Shown: one piece after another, positions 1 through 8,621 of the stretch | How the letters are laid out: the number at the start of each line of letters is the position of its first letter | Position numbering within the stretch: position 1 is the first letter of the stretch | Assembly (NCBI GenBank): GCA_030057555.1 | Contig: JASGUU010000006.1 | Span: 1-64,000, forward strand | From: Bacillota bacterium | GTDB taxonomy: Bacteria; Bacillota; Clostridia; Saccharofermentanales; Fastidiosipilaceae | Direction of reading: 5' to 3' | DNA length: 64,000 nucleotides | Program-made: the position numbers and the translations under genes | Notes under the pieces: generated by a model | Told to the model about the DNA's origin: nothing | Database searches by the model: none | What the model saw: the letters and a program-made list of their open reading frames with translations, nothing else

Positions 1-17
1 ACGACGCTCTTCCGATC
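1..17. other. Illumina adapter remnant at contig start
   Basis: The first 17 bases, ACGACGCTCTTCCGATC, are identical to the 3' part of the standard Illumina TruSeq read-1 adapter. They are not biological sequence. They lie in frame with trpB, so translation of the truncated gene runs into adapter for its last few codons. Anything inferred from the left edge, including the trpB truncation, reflects the assembly and not the genome. Confidence 0.9.
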
Positions 18-898
18 CAGAAGATATAACGCACCCCCGGGATGCTCCCGGGCTCCCCGCGGGTCTGTGTTGCGGGGGTGTCTACGGAGTCCACCCCGCG
101 GCCGGCGGCCTCACAGCCGATGAGACGGACTTCCGTGTCGGGAATGAAGTCGAAGAAAGCGCCGATGGCGTTGGATCCGCCGCCGACACAGGCGAGCACG
201 GCATCGGGCAGACGTCCCTCTGCCGCCAGCATCTGGCTGCGGATCTCGCGGGAAATGACAGCCTGAAAATCACGGACCAGGGTGGGGAAGGGGTGCGGCC
301 CCATCACCGAGCCGAGGCAGTAGTGTGTGTCCGTTATGCGCCGGGTCCACTCGCGCATGGTCTCATTGACAGCGTCCTTCAGCGTCGCGGTACCGCTCGA
401 CACCGCATGCACGGAGGCGCCGAGAAGGCGCATTTTGTTGACGTTCAGTGCCTGACGCCGGATGTCGTCCGCGCCCATGTAGATGTCGCACTCCATGCCG
501 AACAGGGCGGCGGCGGTGGCAGTCGCTACGCCGTGCATGCCAGCTCCGGTTTCTGCGATGAGGCGCTTTTTTCCCATGCGCCGGGCCAGCAGGGCCTGCC
601 CCAGAACGTTGTTGATCTTATGGGAACCGGAGTGGTTCATGTCCTCGCGCTTCAGGTAGATGCGGGCTCCGCCGAGGGTTTCTGTCAGACGCCGGGCGAA
701 GTAAAGGCGCGAGGGACGGCCGGCATAGTCCTGCTGCAGACGCAGGAGCTCCGCCTGGAAGTCTGGATCTTCGCGGTAGTGGAGGTAGGCGCTCTCAAGC
801 TCGGCGAGAGCGGGCATCAATATCTCGGGGACGTACTGGCCGCCGTGCACACCGAAGCGTCCGGGGCGGCTCGTGCTGGGAGCGGATACTGGGGTCAT
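1..898 (-). CDS. trpB: Tryptophan synthase beta chain, 3' end cut by contig edge
   Basis: TrpB condenses indole (from TrpA) with L-serine to make tryptophan, using pyridoxal phosphate, in the cytoplasm. Reading the minus strand from ATG at 898 gives about 295 residues that match TrpB throughout. They include the N-terminal [11 protein letters not shown] motif, the PLP-lysine loop [10 protein letters not shown], the substrate loop [14 protein letters not shown] (Met where Gln is usual), and the phosphate-binding [17 protein letters not shown] precedes the start by about 9 nt. The last third of the gene (family length about 390-400) is missing because the contig ends in adapter sequence. The gene is first behind a tryptophan T-box, so trpA or other trp genes may follow beyond the edge. 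Confidence 0.95.
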   Translation of the reverse strand, partial: MTPVSAPSTSRPGRFGVHGGQYVPEILMPALAELESAYLHYREDPDFQAELLRLQQDYAGRPSRLYFARRLTETLGGARIYLKREDMNHSGSHKINNVLGQALLARRMGKKRLIAETGAGMHGVATATAAALFGMECDIYMGADDIRRQALNVNKMRLLGASVHAVSSGTATLKDAVNETMREWTRRITDTHYCLGSVMGPHPFPTLVRDFQAVISREIRSQMLAAEGRLPDAVLACVGGGSNAIGAFFDFIPDTEVRLIGCEAAGRGVDSVDTPATQTRGEPGSIPGVRYIFWIGRAS

Positions 899-1235
899 GG
901 CCGGTTTTCCTTTCTGGCTGTCAAATCTGACGGCGGAGAGGACAAAAAACTCGTCCTCAAACTACTCTCTGAGGACGAGTCCGAAAGACCCGCGGTGCCA
1001 CCTCGCTTCACAGACGGTGAATCTGTGCACTTCAAGGATACCAACATATCCTGGACAAATGACGCCTGTCCTCGCGTCGTGGAATACCCGGGCTCCTGAG
1101 GAACCTTTCATCCACGCCCTCAACGGTCCATTTGATGATCCGCTCACCGCCTGCTTCCAGCACGACAGGCTCTCTGGGGGCGCTGGATCACCGTTATCTC
1201 CGTCTCAACGGTTTGGTGCTCGCATATGAACTTAA
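899..1235 (-). promoter_or_regulatory. Tryptophan T-box leader (specifier UGG)
   Basis: On the minus strand the leader carries the T-box core AGGTGGCACCGCG (991-1003), which base-pairs with the uncharged tRNA acceptor end, followed by an intrinsic terminator (944-976). Upstream, AACGGT-GATC pairs with GATC...ACCGTT to form the base of Stem I. The unpaired 3' side, ATCAAATGG, holds the specifier codon TGG at 1130-1128, and an AGAGAG motif sits in Stem I. The specifier is the tryptophan codon, matching the trpB gene it precedes. By the established T-box mechanism, uncharged tRNA-Trp should stabilise the antiterminator and switch on trpB. Confidence 0.93.
944..976 (-). terminator. T-box regulated intrinsic terminator
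   Basis: On the minus strand GTCCTCA pairs with TGAGGAC and is followed by GAGTTTTTTG. It lies immediately after the T-box antiterminator core and before the trpB ribosome binding site, as expected for the alternative OFF structure. Confidence 0.88.
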
Positions 1236-1240
1236 TCGCG

Positions 1241-1270
1241 AATTTATCATGGATTCTGACGGAGCGTCAA
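1241..1270 (-). promoter_or_regulatory. Candidate sigma-A promoter for the trp T-box transcript
   Basis: On the minus strand TTGACG (1265-1270) and TAAATT (1241-1246) are 18 bp apart, or ATAAAT at 17 bp. The position puts the transcript start just upstream of Stem I of the T-box, which supports the call. Confidence 0.5.
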
Positions 1271-1403
1271 GGCTTTCGCGGCTGACTGTCGGGCCGCCAT
1301 ACCGGCCGCGCTCTCGAAACGTCGGTGGGCAGGTCTCAGAAAATTGTAGGGAAAAGCCAGTTGACTGGCAGCGATGCTTCAAGCCGCAAAACTCCCACTT
1401 CAG

Positions 1404-1433
1404 TTGACCTGCCAGTTATCTTATTGTTACTAT
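1404..1433 (+). promoter_or_regulatory. Candidate promoter for the wall-anchored surface gene
   Basis: TTGACC (1404-1409) and TACTAT (1428-1433) are 18 bp apart, followed by a very AT-rich stretch to about 1500 and then the surface-protein gene at 1554. A palindromic GCCAGTTGACTGGC lies just upstream (about 1356-1369) and a related CAGTTGACCTGCCAG overlaps the -35, so a regulator may bind here. The rest of 1271-1553 holds no gene. Confidence 0.4.
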
Positions 1434-1553
1434 TGTGTTGTTTTAATAGTTATTGTTTTTATTAGTACTTATATAAAACACATATATTACTTAATGATTT
1501 TGAAGGCTATATCTACAGCAGGCAGGAAATAGATGGAAGTACTGGAGGGAAGA

Positions 1554-4500
1554 ATGAGTAAACGGATGAAAAGACTGGCAGTGCTGCTGATCGCAGTCAT
1601 GCTGGCCTCGGTTTCACATGTCGGCCAGCTGTCGCTTTCGGCAGAAGAACGTATTGACAGCGGGAATCCGCCGGCAGAAGAGGCGCTGCTGTCTCTGTCG
1701 GGGGACACAGAGGCAGCGCTTCTGCCTGATACGGAAGAGACAGCAGACTATTCCGATGTCCCGAGTGTTCCGGAGGATCAAAGCGATGCCGGGGACGCGG
1801 CAGCGGAGGAGAATTCTGACTTTGCTGAAGCGAGTGCCGACAACCTGCCTTCACGCGAGAATGATCCTGAGGATATCTCCGATGACGCGCCGGTGTTGGA
1901 AGATGACGAAATGGAAGCTGTCACGGCTGCTGATCCGTCGGAGATCGAACAGGAAACGGCCGTTCGCGCTGCCAGCCTTCGGCAGGGGCGGGCCATCAAC
2001 TCCTTCGATACCCTGAAGGCAGCCATCGAGGACCCGGCCCGTGAGGAAGAAATCATCGTCCCGGGCGGAGACTATCTTTTCACGGATACGATCACGGTTT
2101 CGAAGCCTCTGGTGCTCAAAAATGCGGCGGGAGAAGGCGTGAACTTTCTCTTCGGACTGCCGAATGACAATGCTTCTTCCCTTGGCAAGACGATGATGGA
2201 CATCATCGCAGACGGCGCTCTGACACTGAACCCCGACAGCGATGCCAGCTTCGTTTTTGATGGCCAGTCGCAGGAGACAAATACGTCGGATAAGGGCGTG
2301 TTCATCACCGTCCGCAGCGATGCCTCTCTGACCGTCAACCACGGCCTGTTCCGCAACTCCATCAACGCCGGCATGCAGACGGCGCCCATCTATGTGGACG
2401 GCGGCAGCTTCACACTGAACGATGGCGTAATTGAGAACAACCAGATCAGCCATGTGGAAACGATTTCGAACTGGCGTCTGACCAGTCGCGAGCATGTGGC
2501 TCATGGCTACGCAAAAAGTGCAGCGGTTGCTGTACGGAATGCCGGCAGCTTCGTCATGAACGGCGGTGCGATCCGGAATAATGCAACTGTTGATAATCCC
2601 AATTTGGCAGGATCGCATCTGCCCACCGGCATTGCCGTCCAGAATGGAACAGTTGTCATAAACGGAGGAACCCTGTCAGGAAATGCTACTCTGACCCAGG
2701 GCGGAGCCCTGTATGCGGCACCCAGATCTCAGGTTACGATCAATGACGGTGAGTTCAGCAACAACATGGCCCGTGATGGGGGAGCCCTCTTTTTCGACTG
2801 GGCCAGCACGGGAACCATAAACGGAGGCACGTTCACAGGCAACAGCGCCGACGGCATGGGCGGCGCGGCTGCGATCACGGATCGCTACATGGTCGGCGAT
2901 GAAAATGGCAGTGCCATGGTAAATCCTTCGTTTTCCGGCTATACCCATGAACAGTGGGAAGCGATTGGACTGGGCGTCAAGCTCACCGTAAATGGCGGGG
3001 ATTTTACAGAGAACCAGGCCTTTGCCGGCGGCGCCTTCTATGTTTCGAGCAATAACACGGTGATCAATGCCGCCAACATCAGCAACAACACTGCCACCCG
3101 CTTCGGCGGAGGGATTTACCTCAGCTGTGTTCCCTATGTCCTGCAGCTGCGCAATGTCTATATCGACGCCAATACAGCGGATGACAGCCTCGATCAGTAC
3201 ATCTCGATGTCGGATGGCAGCGGGGGGACGATTGGCATGCCCGCCGGCAGCGGCGGCGGCGTCTGGTACTGCCCGACCGGCGACAGTGAGATCTATGTGT
3301 CGAACGGCGTTGCCTTCAATACGAACAGCGCGACCCACGACGGCGACGACTTCACCAGCGTGACGAAGAAAGACGCCAACTACGAGATTACGCTCTTCGA
3401 GCGCATGCTGGGTGGCGGTCTCGTCTCCTGGTACAGGGATGGCGACTCGCAGAGCGATGCCGTGCCCCGCTATGACGGCAGCGGCGATCCCATCAGCCCG
3501 ATTGCCGGCAGCTCCGATTCCTTCAGCCTCAAGGCTGTGGCGGGAGAGGATGCCTTCACGGCCGCGAGGGAGCTGGCCATGGTCATCATGTCCGGCAATA
3601 CCGCCGGCCGTGGTGGTGCCATAGGGACAAACGGCACCGTGATTTTCGGCGATCCGGACAAGGAGTTTTCCGTAACCGTAACGAAGACATGGGATGAGAA
3701 GCTGGCCGCTGACGCGCAGCCCGTTGAGATCGCTCTCTATGTGGTTCTCGGCGAGACAGAGCGTCAGATTCAGAAGGCGACTCTGACGGCGGACAGCGGC
3801 TGGCAGTTTACCTTCCCCAATCTGCCTCTCGAGGCCAGAAACGAGAGCATCCACTATCGTGTGAAGGAGCTCGGCAGCGGAGGCTACGATGTCGTCTATG
3901 AGAACAACGACTTCAGCACGGCGAATCTGACCGCCAATCAGGATGTGGCCGTTGGCATCACCAACAAATGGATCAGTACCAGCATTCCCGTGACCAAGTT
4001 CTGGGATGACAATGAGGATCAGGATGGCCTGAGGCCGGAGAGTGTCACAGTCTGGCTGCTGGCTGATGGTGAAGATACGGGCGAGAGGCTTGTCCTCTCT
4101 GAGGCCAACAGCTGGACGGATACGTTCAGCGATGTGGCTGTGTACAAGGGCAGTGAGAAGATCACATACAGCGTCACGGAAGATCCGGTGGAAGGATATA
4201 CGCCGGCTGTTGAAGGAGATGCCATAGAGGGCTTCCGCCTGACGAACAGCCATGTGCCCGAGCTGATCGACATCTCCGTGACCAAGACCTGGGATGACCA
4301 TGACGATCAGGATGGCCTGAGGCCGGAAAGTGTCACGGTCAGACTGCTGGCCGACGGTGAGGATACGGACGAGAGTCGCGTTCTCTCCGATGCCAATAAC
4401 TGGACGGACACGTTTACGGCTCTGGATGCATACAGGGACGGCACGAAGATAGACTACACAATCGAGGAGGATCCGGTTGGCGGATACACGCCGGCTGTTG

Positions 4501-5030
4501 ACGGTGACGCCGAACAGGGCTTCAGGCTGACGAACCTCCATGTGCCCGAGCTGATTGACATCCCTGTGACCAAGGTCTGGAATGACAATGACGATCCCGA
4601 GAGGCCGGAGACGATCACTGTCCAGCTGCTGGTAGACGATGTGGAGTCGGATACAGCGATTGAACTCAAGGCAACAGATAACTGGCAGGGTGCTTTCACC
4701 GGTCTGCCGAAATATCGCAATGGCGTGGAGCTGGTCTATACAGTCAGGGAAGTTATTGCTGCCGGCAGGTACGACGTCGAGATCAGCGGTAGCTCTGACA
4801 CAGGCTTTACCATTACCAATACACCTGTTCCAGAAGAGACGACTGCCACGACTGAGACGGAAGAGACGACGACGGAGCCAAGTGAGACACCGCCGGTGGA
4901 GCCGACGAGTCCGGAGACTTCTTCCGAGGTACCCAAAACAGGCAGGAACGACGGACCGTACTGGCTTGGCCTGCTGCTTCCTCTGTTCGGTCTCGTTCTG
5001 ATACTCAGGCGCAGGCGCAGCTTCGAGTAG
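1554..5030 (+). CDS. Wall-anchored surface protein: beta-helix, four Cna_B repeats, VPKTG anchor
   Basis: A secreted, probably sortase-anchored adhesin or stalk protein of 1158 residues. The start at 1554 is chosen because GGAGG lies 5 nt upstream. A signal peptide (about residues 1-31) is followed by an acidic, low-complexity region to about 145. Next comes a long right-handed beta-helix type region (about 155-690) with recurrent GGxFxxNxAxxGG turns. Four Cna_B domains follow, starting near residues 703, 806, 904 and 1001, each with VTKxWDD-type beginnings. After a Thr/Glu/Pro-rich linker the C-terminus has VPKTG near 1126, a hydrophobic helix and an RRRRSFE tail, a variant LPxTG sorting signal. 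The tail is nearly identical to that of the protein at 13576, so both probably use the same sortase, which is not in this window. Ligand unknown. Confidence 0.88.
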   Translation: MSKRMKRLAVLLIAVMLASVSHVGQLSLSAEERIDSGNPPAEEALLSLSGDTEAALLPDTEETADYSDVPSVPEDQSDAGDAAAEENSDFAEASADNLPSRENDPEDISDDAPVLEDDEMEAVTAADPSEIEQETAVRAASLRQGRAINSFDTLKAAIEDPAREEEIIVPGGDYLFTDTITVSKPLVLKNAAGEGVNFLFGLPNDNASSLGKTMMDIIADGALTLNPDSDASFVFDGQSQETNTSDKGVFITVRSDASLTVNHGLFRNSINAGMQTAPIYVDGGSFTLNDGVIENNQISHVETISNWRLTSREHVAHGYAKSAAVAVRNAGSFVMNGGAIRNNATVDNPNLAGSHLPTGIAVQNGTVVINGGTLSGNATLTQGGALYAAPRSQVTINDGEFSNNMARDGGALFFDWASTGTINGGTFTGNSADGMGGAAAITDRYMVGDENGSAMVNPSFSGYTHEQWEAIGLGVKLTVNGGDFTENQAFAGGAFYVSSNNTVINAANISNNTATRFGGGIYLSCVPYVLQLRNVYIDANTADDSLDQYISMSDGSGGTIGMPAGSGGGVWYCPTGDSEIYVSNGVAFNTNSATHDGDDFTSVTKKDANYEITLFERMLGGGLVSWYRDGDSQSDAVPRYDGSGDPISPIAGSSDSFSLKAVAGEDAFTAARELAMVIMSGNTAGRGGAIGTNGTVIFGDPDKEFSVTVTKTWDEKLAADAQPVEIALYVVLGETERQIQKATLTADSGWQFTFPNLPLEARNESIHYRVKELGSGGYDVVYENNDFSTANLTANQDVAVGITNKWISTSIPVTKFWDDNEDQDGLRPESVTVWLLADGEDTGERLVLSEANSWTDTFSDVAVYKGSEKITYSVTEDPVEGYTPAVEGDAIEGFRLTNSHVPELIDISVTKTWDDHDDQDGLRPESVTVRLLADGEDTDESRVLSDANNWTDTFTALDAYRDGTKIDYTIEEDPVGGYTPAVDGDAEQGFRLTNLHVPELIDIPVTKVWNDNDDPERPETITVQLLVDDVESDTAIELKATDNWQGAFTGLPKYRNGVELVYTVREVIAAGRYDVEISGSSDTGFTITNTPVPEETTATTETEETTTEPSETPPVEPTSPETSSEVPKTGRNDGPYWLGLLLPLFGLVLILRRRRSFE
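3973..4554 (+). repeat. Tandem Cna_B domain repeat in DNA
   Basis: Two consecutive units of about 290 bp (near 3973 and 4267) are highly similar at the DNA level. For example, a segment beginning GATCAGGATGGCCTGAGG occurs at about 4017 and again at about 4307. They encode Cna_B domains 2 and 3 of the surface protein. The similarity suggests recent duplication, so copy number may vary between strains. Confidence 0.8.
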
Positions 5031-5066
5031 AGCCGGGCGACAAAAGAAGGATTCTGTTAATAATCG

Positions 5067-5098
5067 AAAGCCGGGATGGAGATGTCCCGGCTTTCTTC
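5067..5098 (+). terminator. Intrinsic terminator after surface-protein gene
   Basis: AAAGCCGGGA (5067-5076) pairs with TCCCGGCTTT (5085-5094). It closely resembles the hairpins at 14612 and 34749, so it belongs to a shared terminator family. Confidence 0.85.
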
Positions 5099-5177
5099 AG
5101 CAATAGACGCTGTTTGACTGTTTCCTGCAGCCCAAACTGTGTGCTTGCCATGAAACAGGAGATACCAGAAAACTATC

Positions 5178-5206
5178 TTGAAAAAGTAGTGGGAGGTGTG
5201 TATAGT
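5178..5206 (+). promoter_or_regulatory. Promoter upstream of sipW-fibre operon
   Basis: TTGAAA (5178-5183) and TATAGT (5201-5206) are separated by exactly 17 bp, a good sigma-A promoter. Transcription should start near 5213 and run about 280 nt before the sipW start, passing a strong terminator hairpin at 5358-5406. Confidence 0.6.
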
Positions 5207-5357
5207 AAACCTAAAAGCTCCGCATAGAAACATTTTCCGCATGTAGTGAAGTATTTACAGACTGAAGGTCAGGTACACAGTAGTGACAGACGGGAATAGA
5301 CAAGTGACAAATACTGAGGCACTGTGCGAGTTGTCTCCAAAAGCAAAATAAAGGCTG

Positions 5358-5406
5358 CCCGCCCCTCTGTATCAGCTGAGCTGCTGATACGGAGGGGCGG
5401 GCTTTT
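5358..5406 (+). terminator. Strong leader hairpin with U tract ahead of sipW
   Basis: An 18-bp arm, CCCGCCCCTCTGTATCAG (5358-5375), is matched by its complement at 5384-5401 and followed by CTTTT. No coding gene lies between the promoter at 5178 and this hairpin. It therefore either ends a small RNA of about 190 nt (5213-5406) or acts as an attenuator in the 5' leader of the fibre operon. I did not recognise a known riboswitch core in 5213-5357. The stretch 5099-5177 holds nothing I could identify. Confidence 0.75.
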
Positions 5407-5496
5407 CCCATTCAATGAACAGATGAGGGACGTGCCGGTGAATGCCCGGGGCAGGCAGGGAGAATAAAACAGCAGCATTCACGGTGAGTGGACTTA

Positions 5497-6216
5497 ATGA
5501 AAAAAACAGTTAAAAAAGTTTGGAATATCGTTACAAGCATCATAGTTGCTCTCATTGTTCTGCTGGCCATCGCCCTGGTAGGTGTCCGGCTGGCTGGCTT
5601 CAAGGTCTTTACTGTACTATCCGGTTCCATGGAGCCCACCTATCATGTGGGTTCGCTTATCTATGTCAGGAATGTGAACTATCAGGAGCTGCAATCCGGC
5701 GATGTCATTACATTCATGCTGGATGAAAACACCGTGGCCACCCACCGTGTCGTGGGGGTCGTCCCTGACGATGAAGATCCAGCCGTCATACGCTTCCGTA
5801 CCAAGGGAGATGCCAATGAGGCAGAGGACGGCGCTCTGGTTCACTACAGGAACGTGATCGGCATGCCGGTCTTTTCCATTCCCCGTCTGGGCTATGTGGC
5901 GGATTACATCCAACATCCGCCTGGAATGTACATAGCGATCGCCGCCGGAGCAGTACTTCTGCTTCTGGTATTCATTCCCGACCTGTTCGAGGAGGATGAC
6001 AAGAAGAGGAAAGCGAGGGCACACAAAGAGGACGCTCGTGCCGATAGCCGCAGAGATTCTGGGTCTGATCCCGATGCAGCTGCATTGGCAGAGCGGGCGG
6101 GGCGGCTGAGACAGGCCGCGGAAACACTGGTTGCAAAGGAAGAACATCAGGCGCTCGATGGACGGCTGGCGCAGGCCACACAGGGCGAGACGACTGGCCG
6201 ATCCTCAGGCGCATGA
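5497..6216 (+). CDS. sipW: SipW-like signal peptidase I (Ser/His type)
   Basis: A membrane signal peptidase of the archaeal/ER type that processes TasA-like fibre subunits. The catalytic serine lies in SGSMEPTYHVG (Ser about 42). The general base is histidine in ATHRVVGV (His about 83) in place of the lysine of ordinary LepB, the hallmark of SipW-class enzymes. A TGD-like KGDAN motif follows. There is one N-terminal membrane helix, a second near residues 145-165, and a long charged cytoplasmic tail. ATG at 5497 is preferred over GTG at 5488 because GGTGAG sits 8 nt before it. The gene is first in an operon with five proteins carrying cognate SipW-type signal peptides, which defines its probable substrates. 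Confidence 0.92.
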   Translation: MKKTVKKVWNIVTSIIVALIVLLAIALVGVRLAGFKVFTVLSGSMEPTYHVGSLIYVRNVNYQELQSGDVITFMLDENTVATHRVVGVVPDDEDPAVIRFRTKGDANEAEDGALVHYRNVIGMPVFSIPRLGYVADYIQHPPGMYIAIAAGAVLLLLVFIPDLFEEDDKKRKARAHKEDARADSRRDSGSDPDAAALAERAGRLRQAAETLVAKEEHQALDGRLAQATQGETTGRSSGA

Positions 6217-6308
6217 AGCAGCGCGAGCGGAAGGTTCCGCTCGGCACGATTGACGAGGGCTATGCCGCAAGGCTCCCTATAAGACATCACAAAAGGAGGT
6301 TTTCACAG

Positions 6309-6962
6309 ATGAAAACAAGACGCAAAGCACTGTTCCTGGTTCTCTGTGCGGTAATGCTCGTTGCCGCTTCAGTGCTGGGAACCATGGCCTACCTGACCTC
6401 TACAGACGAGGTGAAGAACACGTTCACCGTCGGCAAGGTGGCTATTAAGCTCGACGAAGCCAAGACCGACAGTGACGGCTACGGCGTTCCGGATCCGTCT
6501 GCTCCCCGTGTCCAGGAGAACGATTATAAGCTGATTCCCGGCCACAAATACAGCAAGGATCCTATGGTCACGGTTCTAAATGGCAGTGAGCTGAGCTACA
6601 TCAGAATGATCGTCACTGTCAGCAAAGCCGATGAGCTCGATGCCATCTTCAGTCCTGACGGCGCCAGCCTGATCTCGATCTTTGGAGGCTATGATTCGAA
6701 TAACTGGATCTACAAGGGCAATGTCAAGGACGAGGTCGACAACACCCGCATCTACACGTTCTGGTACAAGGAGATGGTCGGTGCACCCTCGGCTGACGTA
6801 GCTCTTGACGCCCTGTTTGATTACATCGCTGTTCCCGGCAACATCACCAATGCGCAGCTCGCCACCATCGAGGGCATGACCATCACCGTCAATGCCCACG
6901 CGATTCAGGCTGACGGCTTCGCTAATGCGGCAGCGGCGTGGACCGCTTTCGACAGCCCGTAA
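6309..6962 (+). CDS. TasA/camelysin-like secreted protein 1
   Basis: A 217-residue secreted protein, probably a fibre subunit. AAGGAGG lies 9 nt before ATG 6309. The N-terminus has the SipW-type signal layout: a positive start, a hydrophobic stretch and then GTMAYLTSTDEVKNTFTVGK, the conserved post-cleavage region of camelysin/TasA proteins. The rest is predicted beta-sandwich with a LIPGHKYSKDPMVTV strand that recurs in its neighbours. It follows sipW directly and begins the run of paralogues. It could alternatively be a minor anchor or cap subunit; sequence alone does not separate these roles. Confidence 0.82.
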   Translation: MKTRRKALFLVLCAVMLVAASVLGTMAYLTSTDEVKNTFTVGKVAIKLDEAKTDSDGYGVPDPSAPRVQENDYKLIPGHKYSKDPMVTVLNGSELSYIRMIVTVSKADELDAIFSPDGASLISIFGGYDSNNWIYKGNVKDEVDNTRIYTFWYKEMVGAPSADVALDALFDYIAVPGNITNAQLATIEGMTITVNAHAIQADGFANAAAAWTAFDSP

Positions 6963-6997
6963 TTCCTCGTTCGTATTAAAGACAGGAGGAAACTGAT

Positions 6998-7558
6998 ATG
7001 AATAAAAAGAGACTCATGCTGGTCGTAGCGTTGGTGCTTCTCGTAGCAGGAGTGGTTGTCGGTACGATTGCCTGGCTGACAGACACGACGGATGAAGTCA
7101 AGAACACCTTCACCACCAGTGACATCGATATCACTCTTACAGAGTCCGAGAATCTGAATCTCAAGATGGTACCCGGCCATGTCATTACCAAAGACCCCGT
7201 GGTAACAGTCGAAGCAGATTCCGAGGCATGCTATCTGTTCGTAAAACTGGATAAATCAGCGAATTTTGACAGCTTTTTGACGTATTCAATGGCAGATGGC
7301 TGGACGCAGGGAAATGGGACCGATATTCCCTCAAATGTGTTCTATCGTACTGTTGCGTCCTCGAGTGCCGATCAGGAATTTGCTGTTCTGAAGAACAATG
7401 AAGTTACGGTTCTCGGCACAGTTACCAAGGAGATGATGAACGGGCTGACAGCGGAGACTTATCCCACCCTGACCATCACCGCCTACGCTTCCCAGCAGTA
7501 CAAGGCTGCCGGAACGGAATTCACCGCCAAAGAAGCTTGGGACAACGTAAATCCCTGA
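6998..7558 (+). CDS. TasA/camelysin-like secreted protein 2
   Basis: A 186-residue paralogue of the preceding protein, with GACAGGAGG ahead of the ATG. The signal region has GTIAWLTDTTDEVKNTFTTS, followed by the same PGHVITKDPVVTV strand seen in the protein encoded at 6309, then a variable C-terminal half. It is the shortest of the five. Its similarity to protein 1 within the first 100 residues suggests tandem duplication. Likely exported and processed by the SipW-like peptidase and assembled at the surface. Confidence 0.82.
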   Translation: MNKKRLMLVVALVLLVAGVVVGTIAWLTDTTDEVKNTFTTSDIDITLTESENLNLKMVPGHVITKDPVVTVEADSEACYLFVKLDKSANFDSFLTYSMADGWTQGNGTDIPSNVFYRTVASSSADQEFAVLKNNEVTVLGTVTKEMMNGLTAETYPTLTITAYASQQYKAAGTEFTAKEAWDNVNP

Positions 7559-7613
7559 TACATGAAGCTTATCGATACCCCATAGCTTTACGATCATCAA
7601 GGAGTAAAAGATC

Positions 7614-8357
7614 ATGAAAAAGAGAATCACAGCGATTTCCCTTGGCATTGCTCTTCTGGCAATTGCCATCGTAGGCGCATCCATCGCCTACTTCACGGAC
7701 ACTGATGCCGAGACCAATGTCTTCACCACGGGCAACGTGGATATCACTCTCATAGATGATTTCACGCAGAACTCCAAGCTTCTTCCCGGCAGTCAGACCA
7801 TGAATGCAGTTCCCAAGAAAGTCTCCATTAAGCTGGAAGACGGTTCCGAGGACGCTTATGTCTGGTATGAGTGGCTGATTCCCGCCGCGCTTGACAGCAC
7901 CGATGGCTCTACTGGCACCAACAATATTGTCCATGTCAACTCCCTTGGTCGTACCTGGGATAAGTACCGTGAGAATCCGAATTTTTGGGCCGAAGGCCAG
8001 ACGGAAGCTCTGCCTCTGGACCAGACTTGGGACCATGATCCCGATGTCGAGCTTAGCCTCACTGGTCCTCAGGGCTTTATCGGCACTGAGACCGTTGATG
8101 GCGTTCTTTACAACAAGTACCTGGTCCTCTACCACGGCATGCTGAGCGCTGGTGACGAGACTACTGTGTCCATGAGCCAGGTCTATCTGGACAACAAGGT
8201 CGACGCTTACACCAACGACGACGGAGATCTTGTCTATACCTATAATGGCGCTGACATTGACTATGACTTCACCAATGGTGTCAAAATCATTGTCCGTGCA
8301 TACGGCATGCAGGCCGCCGGCTTTGCCGACGTCTACGCTGCCTACTCCGCTTACTAG
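7614..8357 (+). CDS. TasA/camelysin-like secreted protein 3
   Basis: A 247-residue protein with the cognate signal GASIAYFTDTDAETNVFTTG followed by NVDITL, as in classical TasA. AAGGAG precedes ATG 7614. The mature part keeps a LLPGSQ turn in place of the PGH turn of paralogues 1 and 2, and is the longest of the simple fibre-type proteins, with a Trp/Tyr-rich centre. Of the five it looks most like a major TasA-type subunit, but that ranking is inference. A 264-bp gap with inverted repeats follows it before the next paralogue. Confidence 0.82.
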   Translation: MKKRITAISLGIALLAIAIVGASIAYFTDTDAETNVFTTGNVDITLIDDFTQNSKLLPGSQTMNAVPKKVSIKLEDGSEDAYVWYEWLIPAALDSTDGSTGTNNIVHVNSLGRTWDKYRENPNFWAEGQTEALPLDQTWDHDPDVELSLTGPQGFIGTETVDGVLYNKYLVLYHGMLSAGDETTVSMSQVYLDNKVDAYTNDDGDLVYTYNGADIDYDFTNGVKIIVRAYGMQAAGFADVYAAYSAY

Positions 8358-8621
8358 GAACAATCCATTTGATTTCTCCTGGTAAACACTTCCACCCATG
8401 GCGTGCGCTTCACCAGCTGCGCGCCTGAGGGGAAGTCAGCATGGCCGAACCGCCAGCTTAACTTTCTCACATATGGCTCTGTGCCCTTTGGGGTGTCGGG
8501 GTACAGACCATATGAGAGCACCCGGTAGTATCGGATGTTCTCATATGGTCGGAAGAGACCATGGAAAGTATCAGAACTCCGAATGGATATACACGAAAAC
8601 GGCTTGAGAGGAACAGGGACT
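8358..8621 (+). other. Intergenic gap with CATATGG inverted repeats
   Basis: This gap splits the fibre operon. It contains CTCACATATGGCTCTG (near 8465), CAGACCATATGAGAG (near 8505) and TTCTCATATGGTC (near 8540), which can form alternative stem-loops. No U-rich tract follows, so this is not a clear terminator. It may be a processing or attenuation element lowering expression of downstream genes. No gene is supported here. Confidence 0.45.

Noticed and set aside
293-1099. 268-residue plus-strand frame at the left edge
   Set aside because: It runs antisense through trpB and the T-box leader, both strongly supported on the minus strand.
2676-4541. 621-residue open frame on the minus strand
   Set aside because: It lies wholly inside the plus-strand surface-protein gene. 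Its length follows from GC-rich codon usage; it has no ribosome site or recognisable domain.
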